Shown: positions 7,691 through 19,281, counted from the stretch's first letter. The stretch is 64,000 nt of DNA from Serratia marcescens (GCF_029846115.1 NZ_JARVZZ010000001.1:4588001-4652000); one strand, 5' to 3'. The notes: generated from the letters alone by a model not told the origin. Translations and numbers: made by a program.

Positions 7691-9376
7691 TTAAATCATC
7701 TGGCTGAAGTTCATCTGCGCCATCAGCTTATAGTTGTCGGCATAGTCGACCGGAATGGCCACCACCACCGGCCCCTGGATCGCCATCGCCTTGCGCAGCA
7801 TCGGCCGCAGATCGTCCACCGACTGCACGGCGAAACCGACCGCACCGCAGGATTCCGCGTAAGCCTTGAAGTCAATCGGCCCAAACTCCACGCCGGATTT
7901 ACGCTGGTATTTGTTCACTTCCTGCATCTCCACCATGTTGTAGGCATTATCGACCCAGATGACGTGCACGATGTTGTTTTTCAGCCGCACCGCAGTCTCC
8001 AGCTCCATGCTCGACTGCATGAATCCGCCGTCGCCGGAGATAGACACCACTTTATCGCCGGGGCGCACCAGCGCCGCGCCGATGGCCCACGGCAGCGCCA
8101 CCCCCATGGTTTGCTGGCCGTTGGAGATCAACAGCTGGCGGGCGCGGAAGCTGTACAGGTAGCGGGCGATCCAGATATGGAAGCTGCCCATGTCCACGCA
8201 CAGGGTCACGTCGTCGCTGACGATGTCCTGCAGCTCCTTGACGATGCGCAGCGGGTGGATCGGCATGCCGCCGCGGCGGGCGGCGCGCTCCGCCAGTTCA
8301 GTGCGCTGGCGGCCGAGATCGGTGAGGATCAGCTCCACCTCCGGCGGCACGCAGACCGCCTCAGTGAACGTTTCGGTCATCATGTTCAACGTGGCGCTGA
8401 TGTTGCCCACCAGCTCGACATCCGGCCGATAGCAGGTATCGATATCCGCCGGCAGCACGTCGATGTGCACCAGTTTCAGCCGCCCGTGGCTGTTCCACAT
8501 GCAGGGATCGTATTCGATCGGATCATAACCGACGCTCACCACCAGATCGGCCTTCTGCAACAGCTGATCGGCTGGCTGGTTGTTGAACAGGCCGACGCGG
8601 CCGGCAAAACGGGCGAAGTGGTTGACGTCGATCACCCCGGCCGCCTGATAGGTGCCGACCACCGGCATATGGGTGCGATACAGCAGATGGCGCACCGCTT
8701 CGCTGTTCTCCGGCCGGCTGGCCTGCAAACCGAGCAGCAATACCGGGCATTTGGCCTGCCGGATCAGTTTCACCGCCGCCTGAATGTCGTCCGCCGCCGC
8801 GGCCCCCATACGCGGCAAGCGGCAGCCGGCCAGCACCGGCGCGCTGACCGGTTCATTGACGATATCCATCGGCAGGCTGACGAACGAGGCCCCCGGCCGG
8901 CCGAACTCGGCGCGGCGAAAGGCGTTGGCGATCACCTCGGAAATCGCCGAACCGGCATGCACTTCGGCGCAATACTTGGTCACCGGCCGGAACATGCTGA
9001 CGGTATCCATGCTCTGGTGCGTCTGTTTCAGGCTGTCGGCACGCTTCACCGCCCCGCCGAAGGCCACCACCGCGTCCCCTTCCGATGTGGCGGTGGCCAG
9101 CCCGGTGATCAGGTTGGAGCTGCCCGGCCCGGAGGTGACCAGTGCCACCCCGGCCTTACCGGTCAAGCGGCCGACCGCCGCCGCCATAAAGGCTGCGTTG
9201 GCCTCATGCCGCACCACCACCGTTTCGATCGATGGCGCGTCCTCCAGCGAGTCGAACACCCGGTCGATCTTGGCGCCCGGAATGCCGAAAACGTGTTTGA
9301 CGCCCTGCGCTTCCAGATTTTTCACCACCAAATCGGCGCCGCATTGCCAGTCATTGCCTGTTTTTTCCTGTGCCAT
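7691..9376 (-). CDS. budB: Catabolic acetolactate synthase
   Basis: ThDP enzyme condensing two pyruvates to alpha-acetolactate for acetoin/2,3-butanediol formation. 561 residues; it contains the catalytic Glu region [20 protein letters not shown], the [14 protein letters not shown] segment and the ThDP motif beginning [20 protein letters not shown]. The length and single-subunit type fit the FAD-independent catabolic family (AlsS/BudB) rather than IlvBGI. Strong ribosome site AGGAGGTGGAACC before ATG 9376. Lies 32 bases downstream of budA on the same strand. Confidence 0.96.
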   Translation of the reverse strand: MAQEKTGNDWQCGADLVVKNLEAQGVKHVFGIPGAKIDRVFDSLEDAPSIETVVVRHEANAAFMAAAVGRLTGKAGVALVTSGPGSSNLITGLATATSEGDAVVAFGGAVKRADSLKQTHQSMDTVSMFRPVTKYCAEVHAGSAISEVIANAFRRAEFGRPGASFVSLPMDIVNEPVSAPVLAGCRLPRMGAAAADDIQAAVKLIRQAKCPVLLLGLQASRPENSEAVRHLLYRTHMPVVGTYQAAGVIDVNHFARFAGRVGLFNNQPADQLLQKADLVVSVGYDPIEYDPCMWNSHGRLKLVHIDVLPADIDTCYRPDVELVGNISATLNMMTETFTEAVCVPPEVELILTDLGRQRTELAERAARRGGMPIHPLRIVKELQDIVSDDVTLCVDMGSFHIWIARYLYSFRARQLLISNGQQTMGVALPWAIGAALVRPGDKVVSISGDGGFMQSSMELETAVRLKNNIVHVIWVDNAYNMVEMQEVNKYQRKSGVEFGPIDFKAYAESCGAVGFAVQSVDDLRPMLRKAMAIQGPVVVAIPVDYADNYKLMAQMNFSQMI

Positions 9377-9408
9377 GGTTCCACCTCCTAAGAAAACGAT
9401 CGCCGGGG

Positions 9409-10188
9409 TTAGCCCTCGGCGGAACGAATCGCGCGATCCAAATCCTCTGGACAGAGGTTGGCGCGCAAGAAATCCGCATCATGCGGTAACTGAAGATTGA
9501 GACGCGTGATGACGCCGAACTGCAGGCGGCCATGATCGAGCTGGTAGTCCAGCACGTGGCCGCCGCCGCTGCGGTCGTCGGTAACGAAGTGTTCGTGATA
9601 GCCGGCCACGCCGATGCCCTGCATGTAATCCGGCGAGCGGAAACCAACCAGCGTGCCGCGCCGCTGATGGAACGAGAAGGTCGGCTGCTCTTCTATCGCC
9701 TCCAGCATCGGGCGATAGGGCCGCTCCTGGCGCGGCACGGTACGGGTTTCCACGTGGCTGAACTCGCCGTCGACCCGCACCGCGCAAAACAGGTTCGGCG
9801 AGGCGACCTGCTCGTCGATGCACTGGTGCAGCTGCGCCTTGGTGATCGGCCGGTCGAACTGCTGGCTGACGCTGGGCTGGAAAAAGGTGACGACGGCGAA
9901 GGGGGTTTGCTGTTGCAGGCCGGCCGGCCGGGCGCTGCCGTCGGCGCGCAGCTGGTGTATTTCCTGGTCGAAAGCGATCAATTCGCCGTCCAGATGATTG
10001 AAGGTGCCGAGGCCGAAATCGCCGTGCTTGAGCAGTTCGGCAATGGTGGTCTCCCCCTCGTAAACCCCGTCGATGAGCGCGCTCATCAGCGAGATTTGAT
10101 AGATTTCGCCCTCCCCGGCATTGATCGACTGCCTGGCAAAACCCTGCGCCAAATGGCGCGCACAGGAACACCCGTGTTTTTCGTTCAT
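9409..10188 (-). CDS. budA: Alpha-acetolactate decarboxylase
   Basis: Converts alpha-acetolactate to acetoin with release of CO2. 259 residues; the zinc ligands are visible in [20 protein letters not shown] (His-x-His plus a later His). Start ATG 10188 has GAGGAG seven bases upstream; an upstream in-frame ATG at 10242 would run through the palindrome at 10206-10227 and is rejected. First gene of a budAB operon; no butanediol dehydrogenase is adjacent. The LysR gene 450 bases away is divergent and may control it, but that is unproven. Confidence 0.96.
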   Translation of the reverse strand: MNEKHGCSCARHLAQGFARQSINAGEGEIYQISLMSALIDGVYEGETTIAELLKHGDFGLGTFNHLDGELIAFDQEIHQLRADGSARPAGLQQQTPFAVVTFFQPSVSQQFDRPITKAQLHQCIDEQVASPNLFCAVRVDGEFSHVETRTVPRQERPYRPMLEAIEEQPTFSFHQRRGTLVGFRSPDYMQGIGVAGYHEHFVTDDRSGGGHVLDYQLDHGRLQFGVITRLNLQLPHDADFLRANLCPEDLDRAIRSAEG

Positions 10189-10639
10189 GACTGACTCCTC
10201 CACCAGCGCGGAACCGCGGTTCCGCGCGTTCAAAAGACCCACCGACGGTGGGCCAAGATGCCCCCCAAGGCGCGTTCATCAGTTGGAACGATTCAGCCTG
10301 AGGCGACAAAAAAACCGGCACGGCTGGCCGGCAGATATCCAGAGTCAACAGCATGATGATTGAAAGTAAAGACTTACTAATCATTAATGCTGACTCGAAT
10401 ATCAAATTGAACGGTTAATCTGGTGTTGGAGCGACAATCAACTCCGCAGGCGGCTCGCGCGGCCTGGGAAAAACATCTGTTATTTAGAACTAAGCGCCGC
10501 GAGGTTTATGCGTTTTCTCTCTATGCGGCCGGGATGAGACGGCGCTGAGGCGCGTCGTCAACCCGCAGCCAGAGTAGCCGCCGCGCCGTCGGCAGAGAAG
10601 CAGGTATTCATAAGAAACGCTTTTGCATATAATGCAAAA
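10189..10639. promoter_or_regulatory. Divergent regulatory region between budA and a LysR gene
   Basis: 451 bases without a gene. It holds the palindrome above, a CCACC-gac-GGTGG hairpin (10239-10251) and an AT-rich stretch at about 10355-10425 that is the likely promoter zone for budA. LysR-type T-N11-A pairs are present but too common to assign. No conserved ORF seen. Confidence 0.5.
10206..10227. promoter_or_regulatory. Perfect 22-bp palindrome in the budA leader
   Basis: Bases 10206-10227 equal their own reverse complement (half-site GCGCGGAACCG). It ends six bases upstream of the GAGGAG ribosome site of budA. It could be a protein operator or, in RNA, an 8- to 9-bp hairpin next to the ribosome site. 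Function not known. Confidence 0.6.
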
Positions 10640-11542
10640 ATGAATGACGCACGCTATGTTGAACACCTGCCAATTTTTCTCGACGTCGCCCGCCTGGGCA
10701 GCTTTTCCGCCGCCGCGCGCCGGCTGGGCATGGTGCCCTCTTCGCTGGTGCGCCACATCGACGCCTTGGAAAGCGCGCTCGGCGCCGCGCTGTTCGTGCG
10801 CTCCACCCGTGGCCTGCTGCTGACCGACGCCGGCGAGCTGCTGCTGACGCGCGCCGCCGCGCTGATGACGGACATTACCGGCCTTCGCGCCGAGCTGAGC
10901 GCGCTGAACGAAACGCCGCAGGGCACGCTGCGCATCAGCTGCCTGCCGACCTTCGGCAAAACCTATGTGCTGCCGCTGCTGCCGACGCTGGCGGAACGCT
11001 ACCCGCAGCTGTCGGTCGACCTCGATCTGACCGAACGCCTGACCGATCCGACGCAGGAACGGCTCGACGCCGCCCTCCGCATCGGCGAGCAGAAGGACAG
11101 CGCGCTGTATGCCAGTCGCATCGCCACCCAACGCTGGGTGATGTGCGCCAGCCCCGCCTACGTCGCCCGCTATGGCCTGCCGGCCGATCTGGAGGCGCTG
11201 CCGCAGCATCGGCTGATCGCCCGTTATCACAAGCAGCAGCCGGCCTGCTGGGCCCAGATCCTCGACGCAGCGCTGATGAGCCGCTGCACCATGGCGCTGC
11301 GCTGCGACGACTTCACCGCACAGCGCCAGGCCGCGCTGCTCGGCCTCGGCATCGCCTTTCTGCCCAACTGGGTGGTGGGGCCGGACGTGCAGCACGGGCA
11401 ACTGGTGCAAATGCTGGAAGATCCGCGCCATGAGCAGCAAGGTATCTATCTGCTGCGCCCGATGGCGAAGGTGTCCGCCCGGCTGGCGGCCTTCACCGCC
11501 CTGCTGCAGCAAACTATCGGTCAACCGCCCAGCTGGGGATAA
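10640..11542 (+). CDS. LysR-family transcriptional regulator
   Basis: 300 residues. The N-terminal winged helix-turn-helix spans about residues 5-65 (FLDVARLGSFSAAARRLGMV), followed by a periplasmic-binding-like effector domain. The N-terminus resembles the CrgA/DsdC-like branch, not the MELRYLRYFV type of known BudR/AlsR proteins. Divergent from budAB and convergent with eutC, overlapping its 3' end by 22 bases; either operon could be its target. In S. marcescens a divergent LysR regulator of acetoin genes has been reported, but I cannot confirm that this is it. Confidence 0.85.
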   Translation: MNDARYVEHLPIFLDVARLGSFSAAARRLGMVPSSLVRHIDALESALGAALFVRSTRGLLLTDAGELLLTRAAALMTDITGLRAELSALNETPQGTLRISCLPTFGKTYVLPLLPTLAERYPQLSVDLDLTERLTDPTQERLDAALRIGEQKDSALYASRIATQRWVMCASPAYVARYGLPADLEALPQHRLIARYHKQQPACWAQILDAALMSRCTMALRCDDFTAQRQAALLGLGIAFLPNWVVGPDVQHGQLVQMLEDPRHEQQGIYLLRPMAKVSARLAAFTALLQQTIGQPPSWG

Positions 11543-12312
11543 AGCGGCGTCACCCGGCCGTGCAGCGCCGGGTTGTCGCTCTCGTCCTTCAGCTCGATGC
11601 CGCTCAGCCGCCGCAGGAACGCCTGCTCCAGCAGCCAGGCCAGGCGGAACGCCGCCTGCGGGTAATCCAACCCCTCGGGGCGCACGTTGGAGATACAGTT
11701 GCGCTGGGCGTCCGTTCTGCGCGCATTCGGCCCCCAGGTCAAATAGACGCCCAGGCTGTCCGGCGACGACAGCCCCGGCCGTTCGCCGATCAAAACCGCC
11801 ACCGCCCTGGCCTGCAGGCATTCGCCGATCTCATCCCCCAGCGCCACCCGCGCCTGATGCGCCAGCACCACCGGCGCAACGGTCAGCCCCAGCGTATCGA
11901 GATAGGGCCGCAGCGCCTGCAGCAGCGGCAGTGCCTGGCGGTGCACCGCCTTGGAGGAAAGGCCGTCCGCCACTATCAGCAGCAGATCGACGCGGTGCGA
12001 TGGCACGCCGAGCAGCAGGCTGCGGCTGTCCAGCGCTAATCGCCGCCCCAGATCCGGTCGGCGCAGATAGGCGGCGCGGTCGGCGGCCTGGCTATGTACC
12101 GCCAGCGTGGGCCAACCGGCATCGTGGAGATCCGCCGCCAGCCGCTCGCTGTCGAAAGGCTGATGCACCGCGTCGCGCGCCTGGGCATGGGCCAGCCCGA
12201 AGCGCAGCAGCTCGTCGGTCGGCAGGCTGGCGCCGGTGCGCCCCAGCGCGATACGCGCATCGGTAAAGGCGCGCAGCGCGTCCCAGCTGTTGGCGTGAAC
12301 CGGTTTGCTCAT
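11521..12312 (-). CDS. eutC: Ethanolamine ammonia-lyase small (light) subunit
   Basis: Adenosylcobalamin-dependent deamination of ethanolamine to acetaldehyde and ammonia requires EutB6C6. 263 residues; the EutC features TDARIALGRTGASLPTDELL, FGLAHAQARDAVHQPFD, LIGERPGLSSPDSLGVYLTW and RRTDAQRNCISNVRPEG are present. Its ATG overlaps the eutB stop by four bases (ATGA), so the two are co-translated. Confidence 0.96.
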   Translation of the reverse strand: MSKPVHANSWDALRAFTDARIALGRTGASLPTDELLRFGLAHAQARDAVHQPFDSERLAADLHDAGWPTLAVHSQAADRAAYLRRPDLGRRLALDSRSLLLGVPSHRVDLLLIVADGLSSKAVHRQALPLLQALRPYLDTLGLTVAPVVLAHQARVALGDEIGECLQARAVAVLIGERPGLSSPDSLGVYLTWGPNARRTDAQRNCISNVRPEGLDYPQAAFRLAWLLEQAFLRRLSGIELKDESDNPALHGRVTPLYPQLGG

Positions 12313-13694
12313 GTGCGTTCTCCCTGCAGCGCCAGCAACAGCGGATGATTGGCAGCGGCGTCGCGCAGCCGCCCGCGTTCGTCGGTGATGTTCATCGCCG
12401 CCAGCCAGGCGGCGAACTCCGGCGCGTGCTTCAGCCCCAGCAGCTCGCGGATATAGAGCGCGTCATGGAACGACGTGCTTTGGTAGTTGAGCATGATGTC
12501 GTCCGCGCCCGGCACGCCGATCAGGAACGTCAAGCCAGCGGCGGCCAACAGCGTCAGCAGCGTATCCATGTCGTCCTGATCGGCTTCGGCATGGTTGGTG
12601 TAGCAGACGTCGCAGCCCAGCGGCAGGCCGAGCAGCTTGCCGCAGAAATGGTCCTCCAGCCCGGCGCGGATAATTTGCTTGCCGTCATACAGGTATTCGG
12701 GGCCGATAAACCCCACCACGGTGTTGATCAGCAGCGGCGAGAAATGGCGCGCCACCGCATAGGCGCGCGCCTCGCAGGTTTGCTGATCGACGCCGTGATG
12801 GGCGTTGGCCGACAGGCAGCTGCCCTGCCCGGTTTCGAAATACATCACGTTGTCGCCCAGCGTGCCCCGCCTAAGGCTCAGCGCCGCCTGCTGCGCTTCC
12901 GCCAGCAGCGCCAAGCTGATACCGAAACCGCGATTGGCCGCTTCAGTACCGGCGATCGACTGGAACACCAGATCCACCGGCGCGCCGCGCTCCATCAGCC
13001 GCAGCGTGTTGGTCACGTGGGTCAGCACGCAGGATTGGGTGGGAATGGCGAAGCGCTGGATCACGTCGTCCAGCATGTAGTTGAGCTTTTCCAGCAGCGG
13101 CAGGCTGTCGCTGGCCGGATTGATGCCGACCACCGCGTCGCCGCTGCCGTACAGCAGGCCGTCCAGCATGCTGGCGGCGATGCCCTGCAGGCTGTCGGTC
13201 GGGTGATTGGGCTGCAGCCGCACGCTGAGGTGGCCCGGCAGGCCAATCGTATTGCGAAAGCGCGTCACCACCCGGCACTTCTTCGCCACCAGGATCAGAT
13301 CCTGATTGCGCATGATCTTGCTCACTGCCGCCGCCATCTCCGGCGTGATGCCGGCCGCCACCTGCGCCAGCATGGCGCTGTCCGCCTGCTCGCTCAGCAG
13401 CCAGTCGCGAAAATCGCCGACCGTGAGGTGCGAGATGGGTTCAAAGGCCGCACCATCGTGGCCGTCGATAATCAGGCGCGTCACCTCGTCCTGTTCGTAG
13501 GGCACCAGCGCCTGCTGCAGGAACGCCTTGAGCGGCAAGTCCGCCAGCACAATGCGCGCCGCCATACGCTCTTCGGCGCTTTGCGCCGCCACCTCCGCCA
13601 GATAATCGCCGGAACGCGCCGGCGAAGCCTTCGCCATCAGCTGACGCAGATCGCCAAAGCGATAGCCGCGTTGGCCCACCGTTGCCTGATACAT
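12309..13694 (-). CDS. eutB: Ethanolamine ammonia-lyase large (heavy) subunit
   Basis: Catalytic TIM-barrel subunit. 461 residues, near the usual 450-465; EutB blocks include MRNQDLILVAKKCRVVTRFR, TIGLPGHLSVRLQPNHPTD, VGINPASDSL and GCDVCYTNHAEADQDDMD. Good ribosome site (GGGAGGGGGCT) before ATG 13694. No eutA reactivase, eut microcompartment shell, cobalamin adenosyltransferase or ethanolamine permease gene flanks the pair; it is a minimal two-gene eut locus. No cobalamin riboswitch is evident in the 150-base upstream gap. Confidence 0.96.
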   Translation of the reverse strand: MYQATVGQRGYRFGDLRQLMAKASPARSGDYLAEVAAQSAEERMAARIVLADLPLKAFLQQALVPYEQDEVTRLIIDGHDGAAFEPISHLTVGDFRDWLLSEQADSAMLAQVAAGITPEMAAAVSKIMRNQDLILVAKKCRVVTRFRNTIGLPGHLSVRLQPNHPTDSLQGIAASMLDGLLYGSGDAVVGINPASDSLPLLEKLNYMLDDVIQRFAIPTQSCVLTHVTNTLRLMERGAPVDLVFQSIAGTEAANRGFGISLALLAEAQQAALSLRRGTLGDNVMYFETGQGSCLSANAHHGVDQQTCEARAYAVARHFSPLLINTVVGFIGPEYLYDGKQIIRAGLEDHFCGKLLGLPLGCDVCYTNHAEADQDDMDTLLTLLAAAGLTFLIGVPGADDIMLNYQSTSFHDALYIRELLGLKHAPEFAAWLAAMNITDERGRLRDAAANHPLLLALQGERT

Positions 13695-13853
13695 AGCCCC
13701 CTCCCTTGCCCCGAGTGACGTGATAAAAGCCCTGCACCAAGTGTAGTCAGTGGGAAAAGAAAATTATTTTGCACGCGATCGCCGCCATCGCGCTTTCCCC
13801 CATTTCACCCGCCGCCGCTTCGGGTTACAGTAGCCGCGAAAAAAGGAGGGGTG

Positions 13854-14402
13854 ATGGATCCGCAACGGCAAATTATCGACTGGCTGCAACAAGATGACGC
13901 GCGCATGGCCGCCCTGCGCACCGTGCGCCGGCTCGGCCTGAATGACTGGTGCCTCGGCGCCGGCTTCGTACGCAACCTGGTGTGGGATCGGCGCCACGGC
14001 TATAAGGAGCCCACGCCACTCAACGATATCGACGTGATCCACTTCGATGCGCAGCGTGCGGACGCCGAGCGCGATCGCATGCTGGAGGTGCGGCTGCACC
14101 AATGGCTGCCGCAGCCGTGGTCGGTCAAGAATCAGGCGCGCATGCACCTGCGCGGCGGCCGGGAACCCTATCGCGACAGCGAAGAGGCCATCAGCTTCTG
14201 GACCGAAGTGGAAACGGCGATCGGCGCGCGCCTGAACGCCGACGACAGCATCACGCTGGTGGCCCCCTTCGGCCTCGCGGCGCTGTTCGACGACACCATC
14301 ACCTTCAACGTGAAAAACGGCGATCGCACGGCCTATGCCCAGCGCGTGCTCGACAAAGGCTGGCTGCAGCGCTGGCCTCACCTGCGGCAGGTAAAGATTT
14401 AG
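13854..14402 (+). CDS. Nucleotidyltransferase-family protein of unknown role
   Basis: 182 residues. WCLGAGFVRNLVWDRRHGY followed by LNDIDVIHFD resembles the GxG...DhD pattern of the uncharacterised nucleotidyltransferase family often annotated after Yersinia protein YP2215; the two acidic residues could bind metal. Start ATG 13854 with AAGGAGG upstream; an overlapping in-frame GTG at 13851 would be too close to the ribosome site. No operon partner except the following FlxA-like gene, 52 bases downstream. Substrate unknown. Confidence 0.75.
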   Translation: MDPQRQIIDWLQQDDARMAALRTVRRLGLNDWCLGAGFVRNLVWDRRHGYKEPTPLNDIDVIHFDAQRADAERDRMLEVRLHQWLPQPWSVKNQARMHLRGGREPYRDSEEAISFWTEVETAIGARLNADDSITLVAPFGLAALFDDTITFNVKNGDRTAYAQRVLDKGWLQRWPHLRQVKI

Positions 14403-14454
14403 CCACCGCTGCCGATACCCTGAACAGCGATAGCCAGACTCAGGGAGAGCATCC

Positions 14455-14922
14455 ATGTCGACCACCATCACCATGATCGTACCGATCAAAAATACCGTTC
14501 CCGGCGTCAGCAACGTCTTCAGCGCGCCGGGCCATCAGGGCGAATTGCTGATGGCCAAACCAGTCAACAACCAGCCGCAAGGCGGCAAGATGGAGAAAAA
14601 CGAACGCGCCAACGGCAATGACGAACCGGTTAATCTCAACGAAAGCCGCGCCTCGGTGCGCATCAAGGCGCTGAACCGGCAGATTCAGGCTCTGCAGCAA
14701 AAGCTGGTGGAACTGAAAGACTCCAGCGCCGATCCCAAAGAGATCGAGAAGCAAAAGCAGCTGATCGAAGCGCAGATCAAGATGTTGCAGGCCGAGATCG
14801 CGCGCATCCAGAAAGAAGAGATGGAAAAGCAACAGCAGGAGCAAATGAAGAAAGCCGCAGCGCAAGCCGGCGACGGCGTAAACCGCCCGACGCCGCTCAA
14901 CGCGGTGGACGTCTATATCTGA
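14455..14922 (+). CDS. FlxA-like coiled-coil protein
   Basis: 155 residues. A disordered N-terminal third is followed by a long charged helix from about residue 62 to 142 (INDEX-like heptads such as IKALNRQIQALQQKLVELKD and QKQLIEAQIKMLQAEIARIQ), typical of the FlxA-like family; E. coli FlxA is flagellar-regulon controlled, but its function is unknown. GGGAG ribosome site eight bases upstream. Ends one base before the stop codon of the convergent yfeR, with no visible terminator between them. Confidence 0.7.
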   Translation: MSTTITMIVPIKNTVPGVSNVFSAPGHQGELLMAKPVNNQPQGGKMEKNERANGNDEPVNLNESRASVRIKALNRQIQALQQKLVELKDSSADPKEIEKQKQLIEAQIKMLQAEIARIQKEEMEKQQQEQMKKAAAQAGDGVNRPTPLNAVDVYI

Positions 14923-14923
14923 C

Positions 14924-15844
14924 TCAATATGCCGCGTTTTCCTGCCGGCGCTGGTGCAGCAGCGCCGCCTGCTGACGCGCGACCTGCCAGATGGCCTCCG
15001 CCGCCGGCGTCAGCGAGCGATTCTTGCGCCGCACCAGCATCAGCGCGCGGTTGATCTCCGGCACCAGCCGCCGCACCCGGAGCCGCCCCCCTTCCGGTAG
15101 CGGCAGCGCCAACGCCGGGAAGATACTGATGCCAATCCCTTCCGCCACCATCGGGAACAGCGTGGCCGGATGGCCGATTTCCTGCACCACCTGCGCCTCG
15201 ACGCCCTGCTGCCTCAGCGCGCTGTCGATCAGCGGCCGGCTGCCCGACGCATAATCCTGTAACACCAGGCGGCAGCCGTTTAACGCCGACCAACGCACCT
15301 CTTGCTGCGCAGCAAACGGGTGGTCGTCTCGGCACAGCAGCAGGAACGGTTCATGCAGCACCGCTTCGCACTCCAGGTCCACCGCCTGCACCGGATCGAC
15401 CACGATGCCGAAATCCACCTCGGCGTTGCGCACGCTGTGCAGTACCTGCTGCTGCGCCTGATCGCGCAGCATGATGCGGATCTCCGGGTATTCACGCTCG
15501 CCGGCGGCGATGCACTGCGGCATCAGATGGGCGGAAATGGTCTGGCTGGTCGCCACCCGCACCGTGCCGCTGCGCTGTACGCCAAAGCTGCGCGCATCCA
15601 GCAACGCGGCCTGCAGCTCGTCCAGCAGCCGTTCGACCCGGTTGGCCAGCCGCAGGCCGGCGTCGGTCAACACCACTTCACGCGTGGTGCGATCCAGCAG
15701 GCGCACGCCGATCTCCGCCTCCAGCTCTTTCACGCTGTGGCTGACCGCCGATTGCGTCAGGCCAATCGCCTCACCGGCGCGGCTGAAGCTGCCGTGGCGG
15801 GCGACAGTGACGAACACCCGCAGCTGTTTGAGTGAGTAATTCAT
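14924..15844 (-). CDS. yfeR: LysR-family regulator YfeR
   Basis: 306 residues: N-terminal helix-turn-helix ([20 protein letters not shown], then [20 protein letters not shown]) and C-terminal effector domain. Divergent from yfeH with a 96-base AT-rich gap, as in E. coli, where YfeR is an osmotically influenced regulator of yfeH. The assignment relies on synteny plus family. Confidence 0.88.
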   Translation of the reverse strand: MNYSLKQLRVFVTVARHGSFSRAGEAIGLTQSAVSHSVKELEAEIGVRLLDRTTREVVLTDAGLRLANRVERLLDELQAALLDARSFGVQRSGTVRVATSQTISAHLMPQCIAAGEREYPEIRIMLRDQAQQQVLHSVRNAEVDFGIVVDPVQAVDLECEAVLHEPFLLLCRDDHPFAAQQEVRWSALNGCRLVLQDYASGSRPLIDSALRQQGVEAQVVQEIGHPATLFPMVAEGIGISIFPALALPLPEGGRLRVRRLVPEINRALMLVRRKNRSLTPAAEAIWQVARQQAALLHQRRQENAAY

Positions 15845-15940
15845 GTTTTTTATTCATAGATAAATTAAATAAATCAATTTAATTATTATATGCCCACGCG
15901 GGAGAATAGCCCCATCGATTTTCTACCCGAGCGCATCGCC

Positions 15941-16939
15941 ATGAGATTCCTGCCCGATCGTTTTACCCTGACGCTGATCGCCACCGTGCTGCTGGCGTCG
16001 TTCCTGCCGGCGCGCGGCGAGTTCGTCGGCTGGCTCAATGCCCTGACCATCGCCGCCATCGCCCTGCTGTTCTTCATGCACGGCGCCAAGCTGTCGCGCG
16101 AGGCCATCCTGGCCGGCAGCAATAACTGGCGGCTGCATTTGTGGGTGATGTTCAGCACCTTCATCATTTTTCCGGCGCTGGGGATGTTGTTCGCCTGGTG
16201 GGCGCCGATCGACGTCAGCCCCGAGCTGCACGCCGGTTTCATCTACCTGTGCATCCTGCCCGCCACCGTGCAGTCGGCCATCGCCTTCACCTCGCTGGCG
16301 GGCGGCAACGTGGCGGCGGCGGTGTGCAGCGCTTCCGCCTCCAGCCTGCTGGGGATCTTCGTGTCACCGCTGTTGGTCGGCCTGCTGATGAACGTGCACG
16401 GCGATACCGGCAGCCTGCGGCAGGTGGGCTCGATCGTGCTGCAGCTGCTGGTGCCGTTCGTCGCCGGCCACCTGCTGCGGCCGCTGATCGGCGGCTGGAT
16501 CGAGCGCCATCGCCCGCTGATCGGTAAAACCGACCAGACCTCGATTCTGCTGGTGGTGTACGCCGCCTTCAGCGAGGCGGTCACGCACGGCATCTGGCAT
16601 CAGGTGGGGATCGGTTCGCTGGCGTTTATCGTCGGCGGCAGCATCGTGCTGCTGGCGATCGTGCTGGTGGTGAACACCTACATGGCGCGCTGGCTGGGGT
16701 TCAGCAAGGCGGACGAGATCACCATCGTGTTCTGCGGTTCGAAGAAAAGCCTGGCGAACGGCATTCCGATGGCCAATATCCTGTTCCCGGCGGCAACGGT
16801 GGGGATCATGGTGCTGCCGCTGATGGTGTTCCATCAGGTGCAGCTGATGACCTGTGCGGTGCTGGCGAAAAGGTATCAGCGCAAGCAGCGGGCGCAACAG
16901 GCGGTGCCCAACGCCAACGCGCAGGCGTCACGCGGGTAA
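15941..16939 (+). CDS. yfeH: Bile acid:sodium symporter family transporter YfeH
   Basis: 333 residues, about ten transmembrane segments, SBF-like family. It tracks E. coli YfeH closely (FTLTLIATVLLASFLPARGE, FMHGAKLSREAI, YLCILPATVQSAIAFTS, ITIVFCGSKKSLANGIPMAN). ATG 15941 (MRFLPDRFTL) aligns with the E. coli start; the longer frame from 15890 adds 17 residues with no family support. Substrate not established. Confidence 0.92.
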   Translation: MRFLPDRFTLTLIATVLLASFLPARGEFVGWLNALTIAAIALLFFMHGAKLSREAILAGSNNWRLHLWVMFSTFIIFPALGMLFAWWAPIDVSPELHAGFIYLCILPATVQSAIAFTSLAGGNVAAAVCSASASSLLGIFVSPLLVGLLMNVHGDTGSLRQVGSIVLQLLVPFVAGHLLRPLIGGWIERHRPLIGKTDQTSILLVVYAAFSEAVTHGIWHQVGIGSLAFIVGGSIVLLAIVLVVNTYMARWLGFSKADEITIVFCGSKKSLANGIPMANILFPAATVGIMVLPLMVFHQVQLMTCAVLAKRYQRKQRAQQAVPNANAQASRG

Positions 16940-16962
16940 AAAAAGACGGGCCAAGGCCCGTC
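16938..16962 (-). terminator. Terminator of the ligA-ypeB unit
   Basis: GACGGGCC-aa-GGCCCGTC with seven A on the plus strand to its left, that is a T7 tract on the minus strand, four bases beyond the ypeB stop. It may also act as a 3' end for yfeH, though no T run follows on the plus strand. Confidence 0.88.
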
Positions 16963-16965
16963 AGT

Positions 16966-17180
16966 TCAGCTTTTCTTCAGCGGCTTGACCAGGTGGTCAA
17001 GCCCTTCGATTTTAATCGCCAGCGTCATCTCCATCAGCATGCCGAGCTTGCCTTTGGGGAATTCGCCCTTGCGGGCGAACCACAGCAAGTACTCTTCGGG
17101 CAGGTCGATCAGCACCCGCCCCTGGTACTTGCCGAACGGCATCACGGTATTGGCGATCTCCAGCAGGTTTTCCTTTTCCA

Positions 17181-17181
<1 letters not shown>
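16966..17181 (-). CDS. ypeB: DUF3820-family protein YpeB
   Basis: 71 residues, beginning MEKENLLEIANTVMPFGKYQ, then GRVLIDLPEEYLLWFARKGE; this PFGKY...EYL.WF pattern defines the small DUF3820 family. It overlaps the ligA stop by one base and is probably translated from the ligA mRNA. Function unknown; the fold is likely related to exonuclease-associated domains by family annotation. Confidence 0.93.
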
Positions 17182-19205
<2,024 letters not shown>

Positions 19206-19218
19206 TCACCATCAAAGA

Positions 19219-19244
19219 TAAAAAACCCCCGGCTAGCGGGGGCT
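19219..19244 (-). terminator. Hairpin between zipA and ligA
   Basis: On the minus strand AGCCCCCGCTAGCCGGGGG is followed by TTTTTT, 16 bases upstream of the ligA start. It looks like a true Rho-independent terminator for zipA, so ligA would need its own promoter or readthrough. Confidence 0.8.
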
Positions 19245-19281
19245 TTGTTGTTACGGATGTTCAGTGCGCGCGGCAACCCGG

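Noticed and set aside
10640..11542. budR/alsR named with confidence
   Set aside because: Divergent position fits, but the N-terminus is not of the known BudR type and eutBC is an equally near candidate target.
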